Shown here: positions 1 through 6,989 of the stretch, piece by piece
Layout of the letters: each line of letters starts with the position of its first letter
Position numbering within the stretch: the first letter of the stretch is position 1
DNA from: JBMSHD01 sp049416425
GTDB lineage: Bacteria > Pseudomonadota > Gammaproteobacteria > Francisellales > Francisellaceae
Assembly: GCA_049416425.1 (NCBI GenBank)
Contig: JBMSHD010000073.1
Coordinates: forward strand, 1-11,496
Direction of reading: 5' to 3'
DNA length: 11,496 nucleotides
Notes under the pieces: model-generated
What the model was told of the DNA's origin: nothing
What the model saw: only the letters and a program-made list of their open reading frames with translations
Database searches by the model: none
Program-made: the position numbers and the translations under genes

Positions 1-29
1 TGACAAAACGCTCGAGAAAGTAATAAATG

Positions 30-296
30 CTAAATTTTAATAAGACAGCCCTGACTATTCTCCCCGATCGCAGCAAAAGAAGTCTCACCGATCGTTATTA
101 AGACAGAATGCTCGCTCGGCGCATCACTCGAATTATTAAACGTTAGCCCCGTCGGCGCTTCAACACTGATAGCAGTCGGCTCTGAACTCACGCTCGTGCT
201 ACTAGAGCCGCACCCCATAAGCATACTCGATACCCCAAAAACTGTAATCAAGCACAGCTTTTTTACTCCTTTATATCGTAATTCTTTGACTCTCAT
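30..296 (-). CDS. Small putative lipoprotein, function unknown
   Basis: An 88-residue protein with a positively charged N-terminus (MRVKELRYKGVKK), a hydrophobic stretch at about residues 14-28 and a lipobox-like SMLMGC ending at Cys29, followed by a Ser/Thr-rich linker (GSSSTSVSS). This is the layout of a bacterial lipoprotein processed by signal peptidase II, leaving a mature part of about 60 residues. The start is well supported: GAGGAG lies about 7 nt before the ATG. The mature part has no motif I recognise, and its short length leaves open that this is the remnant of a longer lipoprotein cut by an early stop. It shares strand with the operon at 700-3515 but is 400 bp away, so it is probably transcribed separately. 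Confidence 0.6.
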   Translation of the reverse strand: MRVKELRYKGVKKLCLITVFGVSSMLMGCGSSSTSVSSEPTAISVEAPTGLTFNNSSDAPSEHSVLITIGETSFAAIGENSQGCLIKI

Positions 297-699
297 AACT
301 CACTCCTCATTGATTGATTTATGAATAACCCCTTTTCTCAAAGCGGCAACTCAAGCTCAAGGCTCTCAAATTAGCATTTCAGAAACCCCGAATCTCTGAT
401 GCTATCAATTGATTATTTTTTGGTCAATAAAAATAAGAAATATCGATATCTTACATAATATAATATAAATTTATTTATTGAATTTATATTGATATATAAA
501 ATACATTTTTAACCTTCATGCCTAGAGAGGCATTAATGAGGGTAAACATCGACAGGCCAAGACACTGTAATCATGAAGAAACACATTGAAATAAATAAAT
601 TAAAAATATTAATTTCAATATTTATTTTATGAAAAAATATTGCTTTTCCTGAATAACGTATATTTTCACCATGTTTTTCCAAATACTTACAGATAAAAT
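297..699. other. AT-rich non-coding spacer
   Basis: A 403-bp stretch with no credible gene. From about 410 to 690 it is extremely AT-rich, with runs of A and T. It should contain the promoter of the lipoprotein at 30-296 and the 3' end of the operon ending at 700. A short hairpin can form at 518-533 (ATGCCT, loop AGAG, AGGCAT). The T-tract expected of an intrinsic terminator is not clear on either strand. Confidence 0.5.
616..642 (-). terminator. AT-only inverted repeat, weak terminator candidate
   Basis: The arms CAATATTT (616-623) and AAATATTG (635-642) are perfect complements with an 11-bp loop, 58 bp beyond the stop of the PARP-like gene. On the minus strand it is followed by further AT-rich sequence. 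It has no G/C-rich stem, so it may simply reflect base composition. Confidence 0.2.
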
Positions 700-2433
700 T
701 TAATGAGGGATGGTATAAAAACCAGCATTGCTCTTCATATGCGCCAAAATTTCTCGCTTTGATAAGGCTAAAAATTGTCTACCATTTGCATCGTTGATTC
801 TACGAAGATTCAACTTGAACAAAACATCTACCCGATAAATAATAGTGGACAATTTTTCCTCAGCAACAGCTTGCGGAATTTCATTTAAGACATCATGTGG
901 ACACCAGCTATTATAGATTCGCCAATAAGGATCAATGGTTTGAATTCCGTCTCTATGACAAAGATTTGTAAATCCTTTATTTAGTTGCAGATCATCATTA
1001 ATATAGGCCAATATTTCCAAATCATCATTGGAATACGGTACTTTTGCCGTGACACAAAACAACACCGTGGGTGGCAATGGAGTGATAAATTCATACTGCA
1101 GCTGCAGGCGAGATGGATTTGGCAAAACAATTTTAGCACTGTGCTCTCTCCAGGATAAATCTGGCATTAAATTAAGACAGTTTGTGTACGATGCCCGTGC
1201 ATCTGCAAATATCTGCGGATTTTTCCCTAAATTAGACGCACACACCATCAAACATCCACTAAAAGGCTCGCTTGCACTCCGCCGATTATTTCGCGCATAC
1301 GTCAGTGCTTTTGATGATTCAATCGCCGTATAAAACCCCGGACCATAATAACCTTCCTTTGAATAAGCCATTTTAAAGCCTGATCTCTCTATACCCGCTT
1401 GAGCACTTTGGGGAGTACCATGCCAGGCAAACACCCAATATTCTCTTGTTTTTTTTGATATAAACAAAGGCAAGGGCATCTGGTCATCAGCGTTTACCGG
1501 CTTAAGATCGGATAACCAGTTTAAATCAGGCTGTCCCCCTTCAGTATGCAAATCTCTAGCGCTCAACTGGTCAATAAACCGCTGCCATGCCCTAAAAGGA
1601 GAAGCTTCGGCAAATGATTCTTTACAATGTTTCTTTAAAGCATCATAATCTTGTCCCTTTCTTCTTCTCCAATGATCAAGCGTATAAAGACACGGTTTCT
1701 CAGAAATGCTATTTTTACTACAGATCAGATTATTCGCGATCATAGGACGCGTTAACCTTAACTCAAAATTTGGATCTGCCACTTCTAAAGACAGTTGGTA
1801 ATTTGTTGCCGTAATACAAATCGTTTCTTTGACTAAGGCTTTTACACTTTCAGAATTAAGAGAAAGTTCTGTGTTTATAGCACTATTGTCTAATGGCACG
1901 GGTTGCTGATAAAGCGAACGTGGAAATCTTGACATTTCGGGTTTCTTTAAACCTATACGAGTCAAAAAATCTGGCTTATCTGCCAGTGTTTTAGCCATTG
2001 CCTGCTGCTGACAAGTTAAAAACAAATCATTCATCTCATACTCATGTTCCTGCAACAGACCTTGCGAGAACTTATGATGCAGATCAATATAAAAACAACC
2101 CTCGTCAATAAGACGACGCTTCTCTATAAACTCGTGCTTCAGCTGTGCTGTCTGCTGTCTTATGCCAACAGCACCAATAAAATCTGCCGCCGACTGTGAC
2201 AGAACGTAAATATCTCCATCATCATCAACAGTGATACGCTTAAACTTGTGCGCAAACCTATAATGAGAAAGCTGATCCCTCAAATTTACCACGGAAAAAA
2301 CACGATAAACACACCGACCACCGTCCAGTATCTCGACGTCTATCTTTGGATCGTAGAAATAAAGATAATCTGGGTTTTTCAGTATGTCGATTGGCACCTC
2401 ATTTTCAGTATGATAATCAATATATTTATGCAT
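700..2433 (-). CDS. PARP-like ADP-ribosyltransferase domain protein, putative effector
   Basis: A 577-residue protein. Residues about 335-465 match the catalytic core of the PARP/ART-H-Y-E clade: WHGT (His338), then GYYGPGFYTA (Tyr368), then YEFITPLPP (Glu448). The spacing of 30 residues His-Tyr and 80 Tyr-Glu is close to human PARP1 (34 and 92). In this family His and Tyr bind NAD+, and Glu is needed for transfer or chain elongation. Residue 351-380 reads like the PARP segment 'SG(F/L)...G..GPG.Y.A...SKA..YA'. The 330 residues before it and about 110 after it match no domain I know. There is no signal peptide or membrane segment, so it is cytosolic or secreted by a type III/IV/VI route. It starts 20 bp after the IQM-like gene, with GAG about 9 nt before the ATG, so the two are very likely co-transcribed. 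Seen: the motifs and order. Inferred: enzymatic activity and effector role. Whether it makes mono- or poly-ADP-ribose cannot be told. Confidence 0.8.
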   Translation of the reverse strand: MHKYIDYHTENEVPIDILKNPDYLYFYDPKIDVEILDGGRCVYRVFSVVNLRDQLSHYRFAHKFKRITVDDDGDIYVLSQSAADFIGAVGIRQQTAQLKHEFIEKRRLIDEGCFYIDLHHKFSQGLLQEHEYEMNDLFLTCQQQAMAKTLADKPDFLTRIGLKKPEMSRFPRSLYQQPVPLDNSAINTELSLNSESVKALVKETICITATNYQLSLEVADPNFELRLTRPMIANNLICSKNSISEKPCLYTLDHWRRRKGQDYDALKKHCKESFAEASPFRAWQRFIDQLSARDLHTEGGQPDLNWLSDLKPVNADDQMPLPLFISKKTREYWVFAWHGTPQSAQAGIERSGFKMAYSKEGYYGPGFYTAIESSKALTYARNNRRSASEPFSGCLMVCASNLGKNPQIFADARASYTNCLNLMPDLSWREHSAKIVLPNPSRLQLQYEFITPLPPTVLFCVTAKVPYSNDDLEILAYINDDLQLNKGFTNLCHRDGIQTIDPYWRIYNSWCPHDVLNEIPQAVAEEKLSTIIYRVDVLFKLNLRRINDANGRQFLALSKREILAHMKSNAGFYTIPH

Positions 2434-2453
2434 ATTATTACTCTCAATCCAGA

Positions 2454-3515
2454 TTAATTGAACACATGTGGGGGTCTTATACGCTGACGTCTCTCCTCAA
2501 AATAACGCCGACGTTTTTCTTTTTCTTGCTCTTGTTTTTGCTCATACTGGCGATAGTACTGAGTCACTTCTCCTCTTTTAAATTGCGTAACATCTACAAC
2601 AAAAAAATCATGGTAGAATGGCTCTGTAGAAAATAATCTGTCAACATTCGAAGAAGAAGCACTCGACGCAACAGAACCTGTTTGCATAAGCAGGCTTTCA
2701 GGAATCTTGATCTTAAATTCACTAACCAACAGCTTCAAAAACAAATGAAAGCACTGCGTTGATGGTTTATAATGCCCACTAACATTGTCAATTTCATCAA
2801 TCAGCCCACCTCTTGCCTCTAAATTGCCGGCGCAGATAACGGGTCTACCCATTAAAAATGAGGAATGATGAAAGCCATATGGCTGAGTGGGTGGAGGGCT
2901 TTTTTTGCAATAGAGTTTATGATCACAGGAAAATACGTATAAGTAAGAGCCTTGCAATAGTTCCTGCCGACCATCGACACGGTTATACAACCGCCCATCA
3001 ATAACGCTAACCTCAAGCTCCGCTCTTTCCGTATTATCACAATAGGGCACCGGATTGCCGAAACAGAAATTTAAATAGTCACTGAAGCTATAGCTACGTC
3101 TGTCATCATTCACCCAATCGCCAACCGTTGTCCCTTGGTATTTATATTCCAGACCATAGTCGGGCTCCCCTTTGAAATCCTGCTTAAAGTCCATCGGCAA
3201 TTCACCAACCAATCCATTTCCAAACTGTTTCCAATACGCCGCTCCCAAAGCACTGCGTTTAATATTGTCAGGTTCAGCAAGATATAGATACGATACCGCC
3301 TGTTTTTGTCTTGTGAGGATCTCTTTAAAAAACCTTAGCCATCGCTCTTCGGTTAAATCAACACGATTATCTTGCAAAACGGTTTCACAGAGGGAAATAA
3401 TACGATCAATGAATTTATGAAAACCACGACATGGATCTTTTAAACGACGTCCATATTCCAGAATCTCTATTGCTGTAACTCTTAATTCAACAGGCAAGTC
3501 ATGAGGGACAACCAC
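2454..3515 (-). CDS. IQM-like domain protein (FHHSSF / SGHYKP), putative effector
   Basis: A 353-residue protein. Residues about 140-270 follow the conserved region of plant IQM (IQ-motif, calmodulin-binding) proteins in order: a short YLNF segment, ERAELEVSVIDGRLYNR (about 163-179), LYVFSCDHKLYCKK (about 192-205), FHHSSFLMGRPVICAG (215-230) and IDEIDNVSGHYKPS (239-252), then a helix. The plant proteins have the same blocks, including (F)QHSSFLSGG and SGHY(L/R)PT. Molecular function of this block is not well established. No clear IQ motif is visible here. Residues 1-115 look helical. The tail (about 320-353) is highly charged, rich in E, K, R and Q, with no membrane segment. The start is GTG, chosen because GGAG lies 7 nt upstream and the first in-frame ATG is at residue 108. 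It is the first gene of the operon with the PARP-like gene 20 bp downstream. Confidence 0.75.
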   Translation of the reverse strand: MVVPHDLPVELRVTAIEILEYGRRLKDPCRGFHKFIDRIISLCETVLQDNRVDLTEERWLRFFKEILTRQKQAVSYLYLAEPDNIKRSALGAAYWKQFGNGLVGELPMDFKQDFKGEPDYGLEYKYQGTTVGDWVNDDRRSYSFSDYLNFCFGNPVPYCDNTERAELEVSVIDGRLYNRVDGRQELLQGSYLYVFSCDHKLYCKKSPPPTQPYGFHHSSFLMGRPVICAGNLEARGGLIDEIDNVSGHYKPSTQCFHLFLKLLVSEFKIKIPESLLMQTGSVASSASSSNVDRLFSTEPFYHDFFVVDVTQFKRGEVTQYYRQYEQKQEQEKEKRRRYFEERRQRIRPPHVFN

Positions 3516-3522
3516 CAGAAAA

Positions 3523-3526
3523 CTCC
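3523..3526 (-). promoter_or_regulatory. Shine-Dalgarno fixing the GTG start of the IQM-like gene
   Basis: GGAG on the minus strand lies 7 nt before the GTG at 3515. The frame stays open upstream to 3662 without an ATG, so this ribosome binding site is the main reason to choose the GTG. Confidence 0.55.
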
Positions 3527-3549
3527 ATGTAAATCGATATGTCCTTATG

Positions 3550-3583
3550 AGTATAAAAGCAAAATGTTGCCAAACTGTGTCAA
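3550..3583 (-). promoter_or_regulatory. Possible promoter of the IQM/PARP operon
   Basis: On the minus strand a perfect TTGACA (3578-3583) precedes TATACT (3550-3555, five of six consensus bases). The spacing is 22 bp, longer than the usual 16-18, so either only one of the boxes is used or an activator compensates. Transcription would begin near 3543, about 28 nt before the GTG. Confidence 0.3.
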
Positions 3584-3762
3584 CAATATTACAACAACAG
3601 AAATAAAGGCGTGTGAAACAGCGACTATCGCAAGACAGTCTGCCATTACACGAAAACCCGTTTTATCCAGATGCTTTACCTTCGCTTCCTAATATAGGAT
3701 CCATCATCACCTGCTCAAAAAGCTCCAGCCGATATCAACATAAATCATCCAATTTATATGTT

Positions 3763-3782
3763 ATATTTCATATTTGAAATAT
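3763..3782. repeat. 20-bp inverted repeat, operator-like
   Basis: Perfect 8-bp arms ATATTTCA and TGAAATAT separated by TATT, 55 bp before the ATG at 3838. The position and symmetry would suit a dimeric regulator acting on the plus-strand gene. The arms are A/T-rich, so chance is not excluded. Confidence 0.35.
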
Positions 3783-3837
3783 TATGGCAACAATATCATG
3801 ATAAATTGATTATGTATTAACTAATAGTGAGAGAAAA

Positions 3838-4689
3838 ATGACCGTAAAATGCTGGAATTGTGACAAGAAAATTGATGTACTTAAAAACGATAAAAAATGG
3901 TATGTTCAATGCAAAATTAATGGCACAGGCGAAGATTTAGTTGCGCCAGGGCGACTCGCTGCCTTGCAAGAAGCGGCCAGACAGCGCGCCATAGATAAAT
4001 TCGATTTCAAAGACCCAGAGAGCCTAAATGGAGTTGGAAAGGTTATAAAGGTCTGCTGTATTGGACACGGTAAAATAGTTTGTGATACATGCATAGTGAA
4101 AGCAGGTACTGCTCCAACTATAAATAGCAAGAGAGTTCAGAATGATCCTGTAAGACGTGCCATAAGAACTGAAATTCATAAAACACATCCAGTAATGGAT
4201 AATTTAACCTTAAAATTTAATGAGCGTAAACCATTTGCACGTATTCATAGCATATGTGAGAATCACGAGCTTGTTCTATGCCAGCTTCAAATTAATCCCA
4301 GCTTTGGCTACAAGCCCATACAAGTGAGCTTCCCAGCTAAAAAATGGACAAGAACGATTCATCTTCCAAACTTTATCATCCAGGATTCGATGAGTCCAAT
4401 GGCAAAAGCAAGAAAAGTCTGGGATCTCTACATTGGAGCCTATATTGGCTATCAGAGCATGTCAAATGGCTCTACTGGAGGCTCTGAAGCTAGGGTGTAT
4501 AGTGATGTTTTCCAAATAAGAAGACATGCGCCAGCTGGTAGCATGCTAGAATACGCACATTTCCATGTGACACCTACACGTGGCGGTTATACTGGGCTTG
4601 GAGGAAATGAAAGGGTTTTCTATAACTATGATCAAGCAAACGATAAATTCACATTTAGCGACATAGCCTATGATGTGCTAAGAAGATAA
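3838..4689 (+). CDS. Orphan cysteine-rich protein, putative zinc-binding N-terminal part
   Basis: A 283-residue protein I do not recognise. The N-terminal part carries C5-x2-C8, C25, then CC-x2-H (C73, C74, H77), C82-x2-C85, a spacing suited to one or two structural zinc ions in a treble-clef, ribbon or RING-like fold. The middle (about 100-190) is mixed and basic. The C-terminal part (about 190-283) has YIGAYIGYQSMSNGS, then LEYAHFHVTPTRGGYTGLGG (H241 and H243) and a closing FTFSDIAYDVLRR, which looks like a compact folded domain with a His-x-His pair. There is no signal peptide or membrane segment. The start is supported by GAGAG about 5 nt upstream, much like the site before the PARP-like gene. 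It is divergent from the IQM/PARP operon and ends 34 bp from the end of sucD. A nuclease or other toxin-like C-terminus is possible but not shown. Confidence 0.7.
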   Translation: MTVKCWNCDKKIDVLKNDKKWYVQCKINGTGEDLVAPGRLAALQEAARQRAIDKFDFKDPESLNGVGKVIKVCCIGHGKIVCDTCIVKAGTAPTINSKRVQNDPVRRAIRTEIHKTHPVMDNLTLKFNERKPFARIHSICENHELVLCQLQINPSFGYKPIQVSFPAKKWTRTIHLPNFIIQDSMSPMAKARKVWDLYIGAYIGYQSMSNGSTGGSEARVYSDVFQIRRHAPAGSMLEYAHFHVTPTRGGYTGLGGNERVFYNYDQANDKFTFSDIAYDVLRR

Positions 4690-4723
4690 GCGCAGTGACA
4701 TTTTAGTTTATAGAGAGTAAAAC

Positions 4724-5596
4724 CTACCAGCCGGTTGTCTCTTTAAGCACTCTGCCCAACTCGGCGGGTGATTTGCTGACGGCGACTCCGGCTGCTTCAA
4801 GTGCGGCAAATTTCTCCGCTGCCGTGCCCTTACCACCAGAGATAATAGCACCGGCATGGCCCATGCGTTTTCCAGCAGGGGCGGTAACACCGGCGATATA
4901 AGAAACCACGGGCTTGGTGACATGATGCTTGATGTACTCGGCGGCTTCCTCTTCGGCAGAACCACCGATCTCACCAACCATGATAATCGCCTCGGTTTGA
5001 GGATCTTTCTCAAACATGGAAAGCGCATCGATGAAATTCGTGCCAGGAATCGGATCGCCACCGATACCGATACAGGTCGACTGGCCAAAACCAAGCTCGG
5101 TAGTCTGATTAACCGCCTCATAGGTCAGCGTTCCTGAGCGCGAGACGATACCAACACGACCCGGCTTGTGAATATAGCCTGGCATGATACCGATCTTGCA
5201 CTCACCCGGGGTAATAATACCCGGACAGTTTGGTCCGATTAAACGGGAACCGGAATTCTCAACATAGACCTTAGTTTTGAGCATGTCCATCACCGGAATG
5301 CCTTCGGTGATGCAAACGATAAGCTTAATACCGGCATCGGCGGCTTCGATAATGGAATCTTTACAAAACGGTGCTGGCACATAGATCACGGTTGCATCAG
5401 GTTGAACCTGGTCGACGGCATCGGCCACCGTATTGAAAACAGGCAAACCCAGGTGTTCACTGCCACCTTTACCCGGTGTGACACCACCGACCATTTTTGT
5501 GCCATAGGCGATGGCCTGTTCGGAGTGAAAAGTCCCCTGCTTACCGGTAAACCCCTGACAGATGACTTTGGTATTTTTATTGACTAAAACGCTCAT
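4724..5596 (-). CDS. sucD: Succinate--CoA ligase (ADP-forming) subunit alpha
   Basis: The alpha subunit of succinyl-CoA synthetase, which makes ATP (or GTP) from succinyl-CoA in the TCA cycle. It has 290 residues against 289 in E. coli. Seen: the N-terminal CoA-binding Rossmann domain (GFTGKQGTFHSEQAIAYGT, about 15-33), the GPNCPG turn with Cys124, the SRSGTLTYE motif (152-160), and the active-site GHAGAIISGGKGTAAEK with His247, the residue phosphorylated in the reaction (His246 in E. coli). It begins 3 bp after the sucC stop, with AAAGGA as ribosome binding site inside the end of sucC, so the two are translated from one message. Its stop is 34 bp from the convergent gene ending at 4689, and no strong terminator is visible between them. 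Confidence 0.98.
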   Translation of the reverse strand: MSVLVNKNTKVICQGFTGKQGTFHSEQAIAYGTKMVGGVTPGKGGSEHLGLPVFNTVADAVDQVQPDATVIYVPAPFCKDSIIEAADAGIKLIVCITEGIPVMDMLKTKVYVENSGSRLIGPNCPGIITPGECKIGIMPGYIHKPGRVGIVSRSGTLTYEAVNQTTELGFGQSTCIGIGGDPIPGTNFIDALSMFEKDPQTEAIIMVGEIGGSAEEEAAEYIKHHVTKPVVSYIAGVTAPAGKRMGHAGAIISGGKGTAAEKFAALEAAGVAVSKSPAELGRVLKETTGW

Positions 5597-5599
5597 GAT

Positions 5600-6763
5600 T
5601 TATCCTTTTACCGCTTCTACGATTTTCTTAGCACCATCGGTGAAACCTTCAGCGGCGATAATATTTAAACCGCTTTCTGTTAATTTTTTCGCCCCTAAAT
5701 CGGCATTGGTACCGGCCAGACGCACGACTACTGGTACTTTAACACCCACTTCTTCAACAGCGGCGATGATACCTTCGGCAATCATGTCACAATGCACGAT
5801 GCCACCGAAGATATTGACGAAAATACCCTTGACATTGTCATCGGACAGAATGATTTTAAAGGCCTCGGTCACACGCTCTTTGGTGGCGCCACCACCGACA
5901 TCGAGGAAGTTGGCAGGAGCTCCACCATGAAGCTTGACGATATCCATCGTCGCCATGGCAAGACCCGCACCATTGACCATGCACCCGATATCTCCATCGA
6001 GCGCAACATAGTTTAGCTCCCATTCCTGAGCACGGGCTTCTCGCTCATCTTCCTGAGACAGATCACGCCACTTGGCCAGCTGTGGTTGTCTAAACAAGGC
6101 ATTGCCATCGACGGATATTTTGGCATCAAGACAATGAAGATGACCGACATCGGTGATCACAAGCGGATTGATCTCCAGAAGTTCAAGGTCTCGCTCCTCA
6201 AACATCTTGGCAAGACCCATGAAAATCTTGGTGAATTCTTTGATCTGAGCCCCTTCAAGTCCTAGCTTGAAAGCCATGCTTCTGGCCTGATACGGCTGAG
6301 CACCGACTAAAGGACAGATGGTTTCCTTGAAGATCTTCTCAGGCGTCTTGGCGGCAACCTCTTCAATCTCGACGCCACCTTCGGTTGAGGCCATAAAGAT
6401 AATACGACGACTGGCACGATCGACCACGGCACTTAAATACAATTCCTTGGCGATATCGGTGCAGGACTCGATTAAAACTTTGCTGACAGGCTGACCATTC
6501 TCATCGGTTTGATAGGTCACCAGACGGCTGCCCATCATCGTTTTGACAAAATTGGCGACATCTTCCTTATTAGAAACAAGCTTGACGCCTCCCGCCTTGC
6601 CACGTCCACCGGCATGTACCTGTGCCTTGACAACCCAGGTATCACCACCGATTTTATCAATGGCGACCAAAGCCTCTTCGACACTTTCTACCGCATAGCC
6701 TTTGGAAACCGGTAAGCCATATTCAGCCAAAAGCTGTTTTGCCTGATACTCATGTAAATTCAT
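5600..6763 (-). CDS. sucC: Succinate--CoA ligase (ADP-forming) subunit beta
   Basis: The beta subunit of succinyl-CoA synthetase, partner of the downstream sucD product. It has 387 residues against 388 in E. coli. Seen: the ATP-grasp domain from MNLHEYQAKQLL, Lys46 in VVKAQ and the GGRGKAGG loop (52-59) for nucleotide binding, LEINPL and LDAK for the metal site, and the C-terminal ligase domain with GGGATKERV and NIFGGIVHCD. GTGAG lies about 6 nt before the ATG. In many relatives sucCD follows sucAB. Here nothing related lies upstream within the window, and a good promoter sits about 100 bp before the gene, so the pair appears to be a stand-alone two-gene operon. Confidence 0.98.
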   Translation of the reverse strand: MNLHEYQAKQLLAEYGLPVSKGYAVESVEEALVAIDKIGGDTWVVKAQVHAGGRGKAGGVKLVSNKEDVANFVKTMMGSRLVTYQTDENGQPVSKVLIESCTDIAKELYLSAVVDRASRRIIFMASTEGGVEIEEVAAKTPEKIFKETICPLVGAQPYQARSMAFKLGLEGAQIKEFTKIFMGLAKMFEERDLELLEINPLVITDVGHLHCLDAKISVDGNALFRQPQLAKWRDLSQEDEREARAQEWELNYVALDGDIGCMVNGAGLAMATMDIVKLHGGAPANFLDVGGGATKERVTEAFKIILSDDNVKGIFVNIFGGIVHCDMIAEGIIAAVEEVGVKVPVVVRLAGTNADLGAKKLTESGLNIIAAEGFTDGAKKIVEAVKG

Positions 6764-6872
6764 ACTGTTCTCACTGTTTTTCTATCCGCTTTGATTCTGT
6801 CACATGACCCACCAAAAAAATGGCGGCATAAAAACCATTACGAATATGGATTGGTAAATAAAAACAGTCGAA

Positions 6873-6901
6873 ATTATATCGCATAAACACCATAAGGTTA
6901 A
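6873..6901 (-). promoter_or_regulatory. Promoter of sucCD
   Basis: On the minus strand a perfect TATAAT (6873-6878) lies 17 bp after TTAACC (6896-6901, four of six consensus bases). Initiation would fall near 6866, giving a leader of about 100 nt before sucC. Confidence 0.55.
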
Positions 6902-6960
6902 GCCGATTAAGCAAGTTTTTTCTATTTCGAGAAATCCAGACCACAAGTCGCAGTAAGCAC

Positions 6961-6989
6961 ATGCCATCTGACACAGTATGTGCTACACT
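6961..6989 (+). promoter_or_regulatory. Promoter of the DotF-like gene
   Basis: ATGCCA (6961-6966) and TACACT (6984-6989) are 17 bp apart, and the latter is preceded by TG one base upstream, an extended -10. Initiation would fall near 6996, some 29 nt before the ATG at 7025. Each hexamer has four of six consensus bases. Confidence 0.35.

Larger units (their letters stand above)
3516..3837. other. Divergent intergenic region between two orphan loci
   Basis: A 322-bp spacer between the minus-strand IQM/PARP operon and the plus-strand gene at 3838. It must hold both promoters. The half near 3838 is very AT-rich and carries the inverted repeat at 3763-3782. The half near 3515 is less AT-rich and carries a TTGACA and a TATACT on the minus strand. 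A plus-strand open frame at 3501-3692 has no ribosome binding site or recognisable product and is not called. Confidence 0.5.

Noticed and set aside
518..533. ATGCCT-AGAG-AGGCAT hairpin as a terminator
   Set aside because: A 6-bp stem without a following T-tract on either strand, and about 170 bp from the nearest gene end. It is noted only as part of the AT-rich spacer.
2346..2636. 96-codon open frame on the plus strand across the junction of the two minus-strand operon genes
   Set aside because: It is antisense to both recognisable genes. The hydrophobic run is the complement of the Glu/Lys-rich tail of the IQM-like protein, not a real membrane segment.
3501..3692. 63-codon open frame on the plus strand in the divergent spacer
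   Set aside because: There is no ribosome binding site and no recognisable product, and it overlaps the start and probable promoter of the IQM-like gene.
4690..4723. Bidirectional terminator between the convergent genes
   Set aside because: Only a weak TTTTA/TAAAA pairing is visible and no stable stem, so no terminator is called.
4708..5121. 137-codon open frame on the minus strand inside sucD
   Set aside because: It lies in another frame of a clear sucD gene, has an Arg/Ser/Pro-rich composition typical of shadow frames, and has no initiation signal of its own.
6771..6974. 67-codon open frame on the minus strand just upstream of sucC
   Set aside because: A good sucC promoter (TATAAT at 6873-6878 with a -35 17 bp away) lies inside it, it covers the promoter of the divergent gene, and the translation resembles no protein. 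It is most likely leader and promoter DNA.
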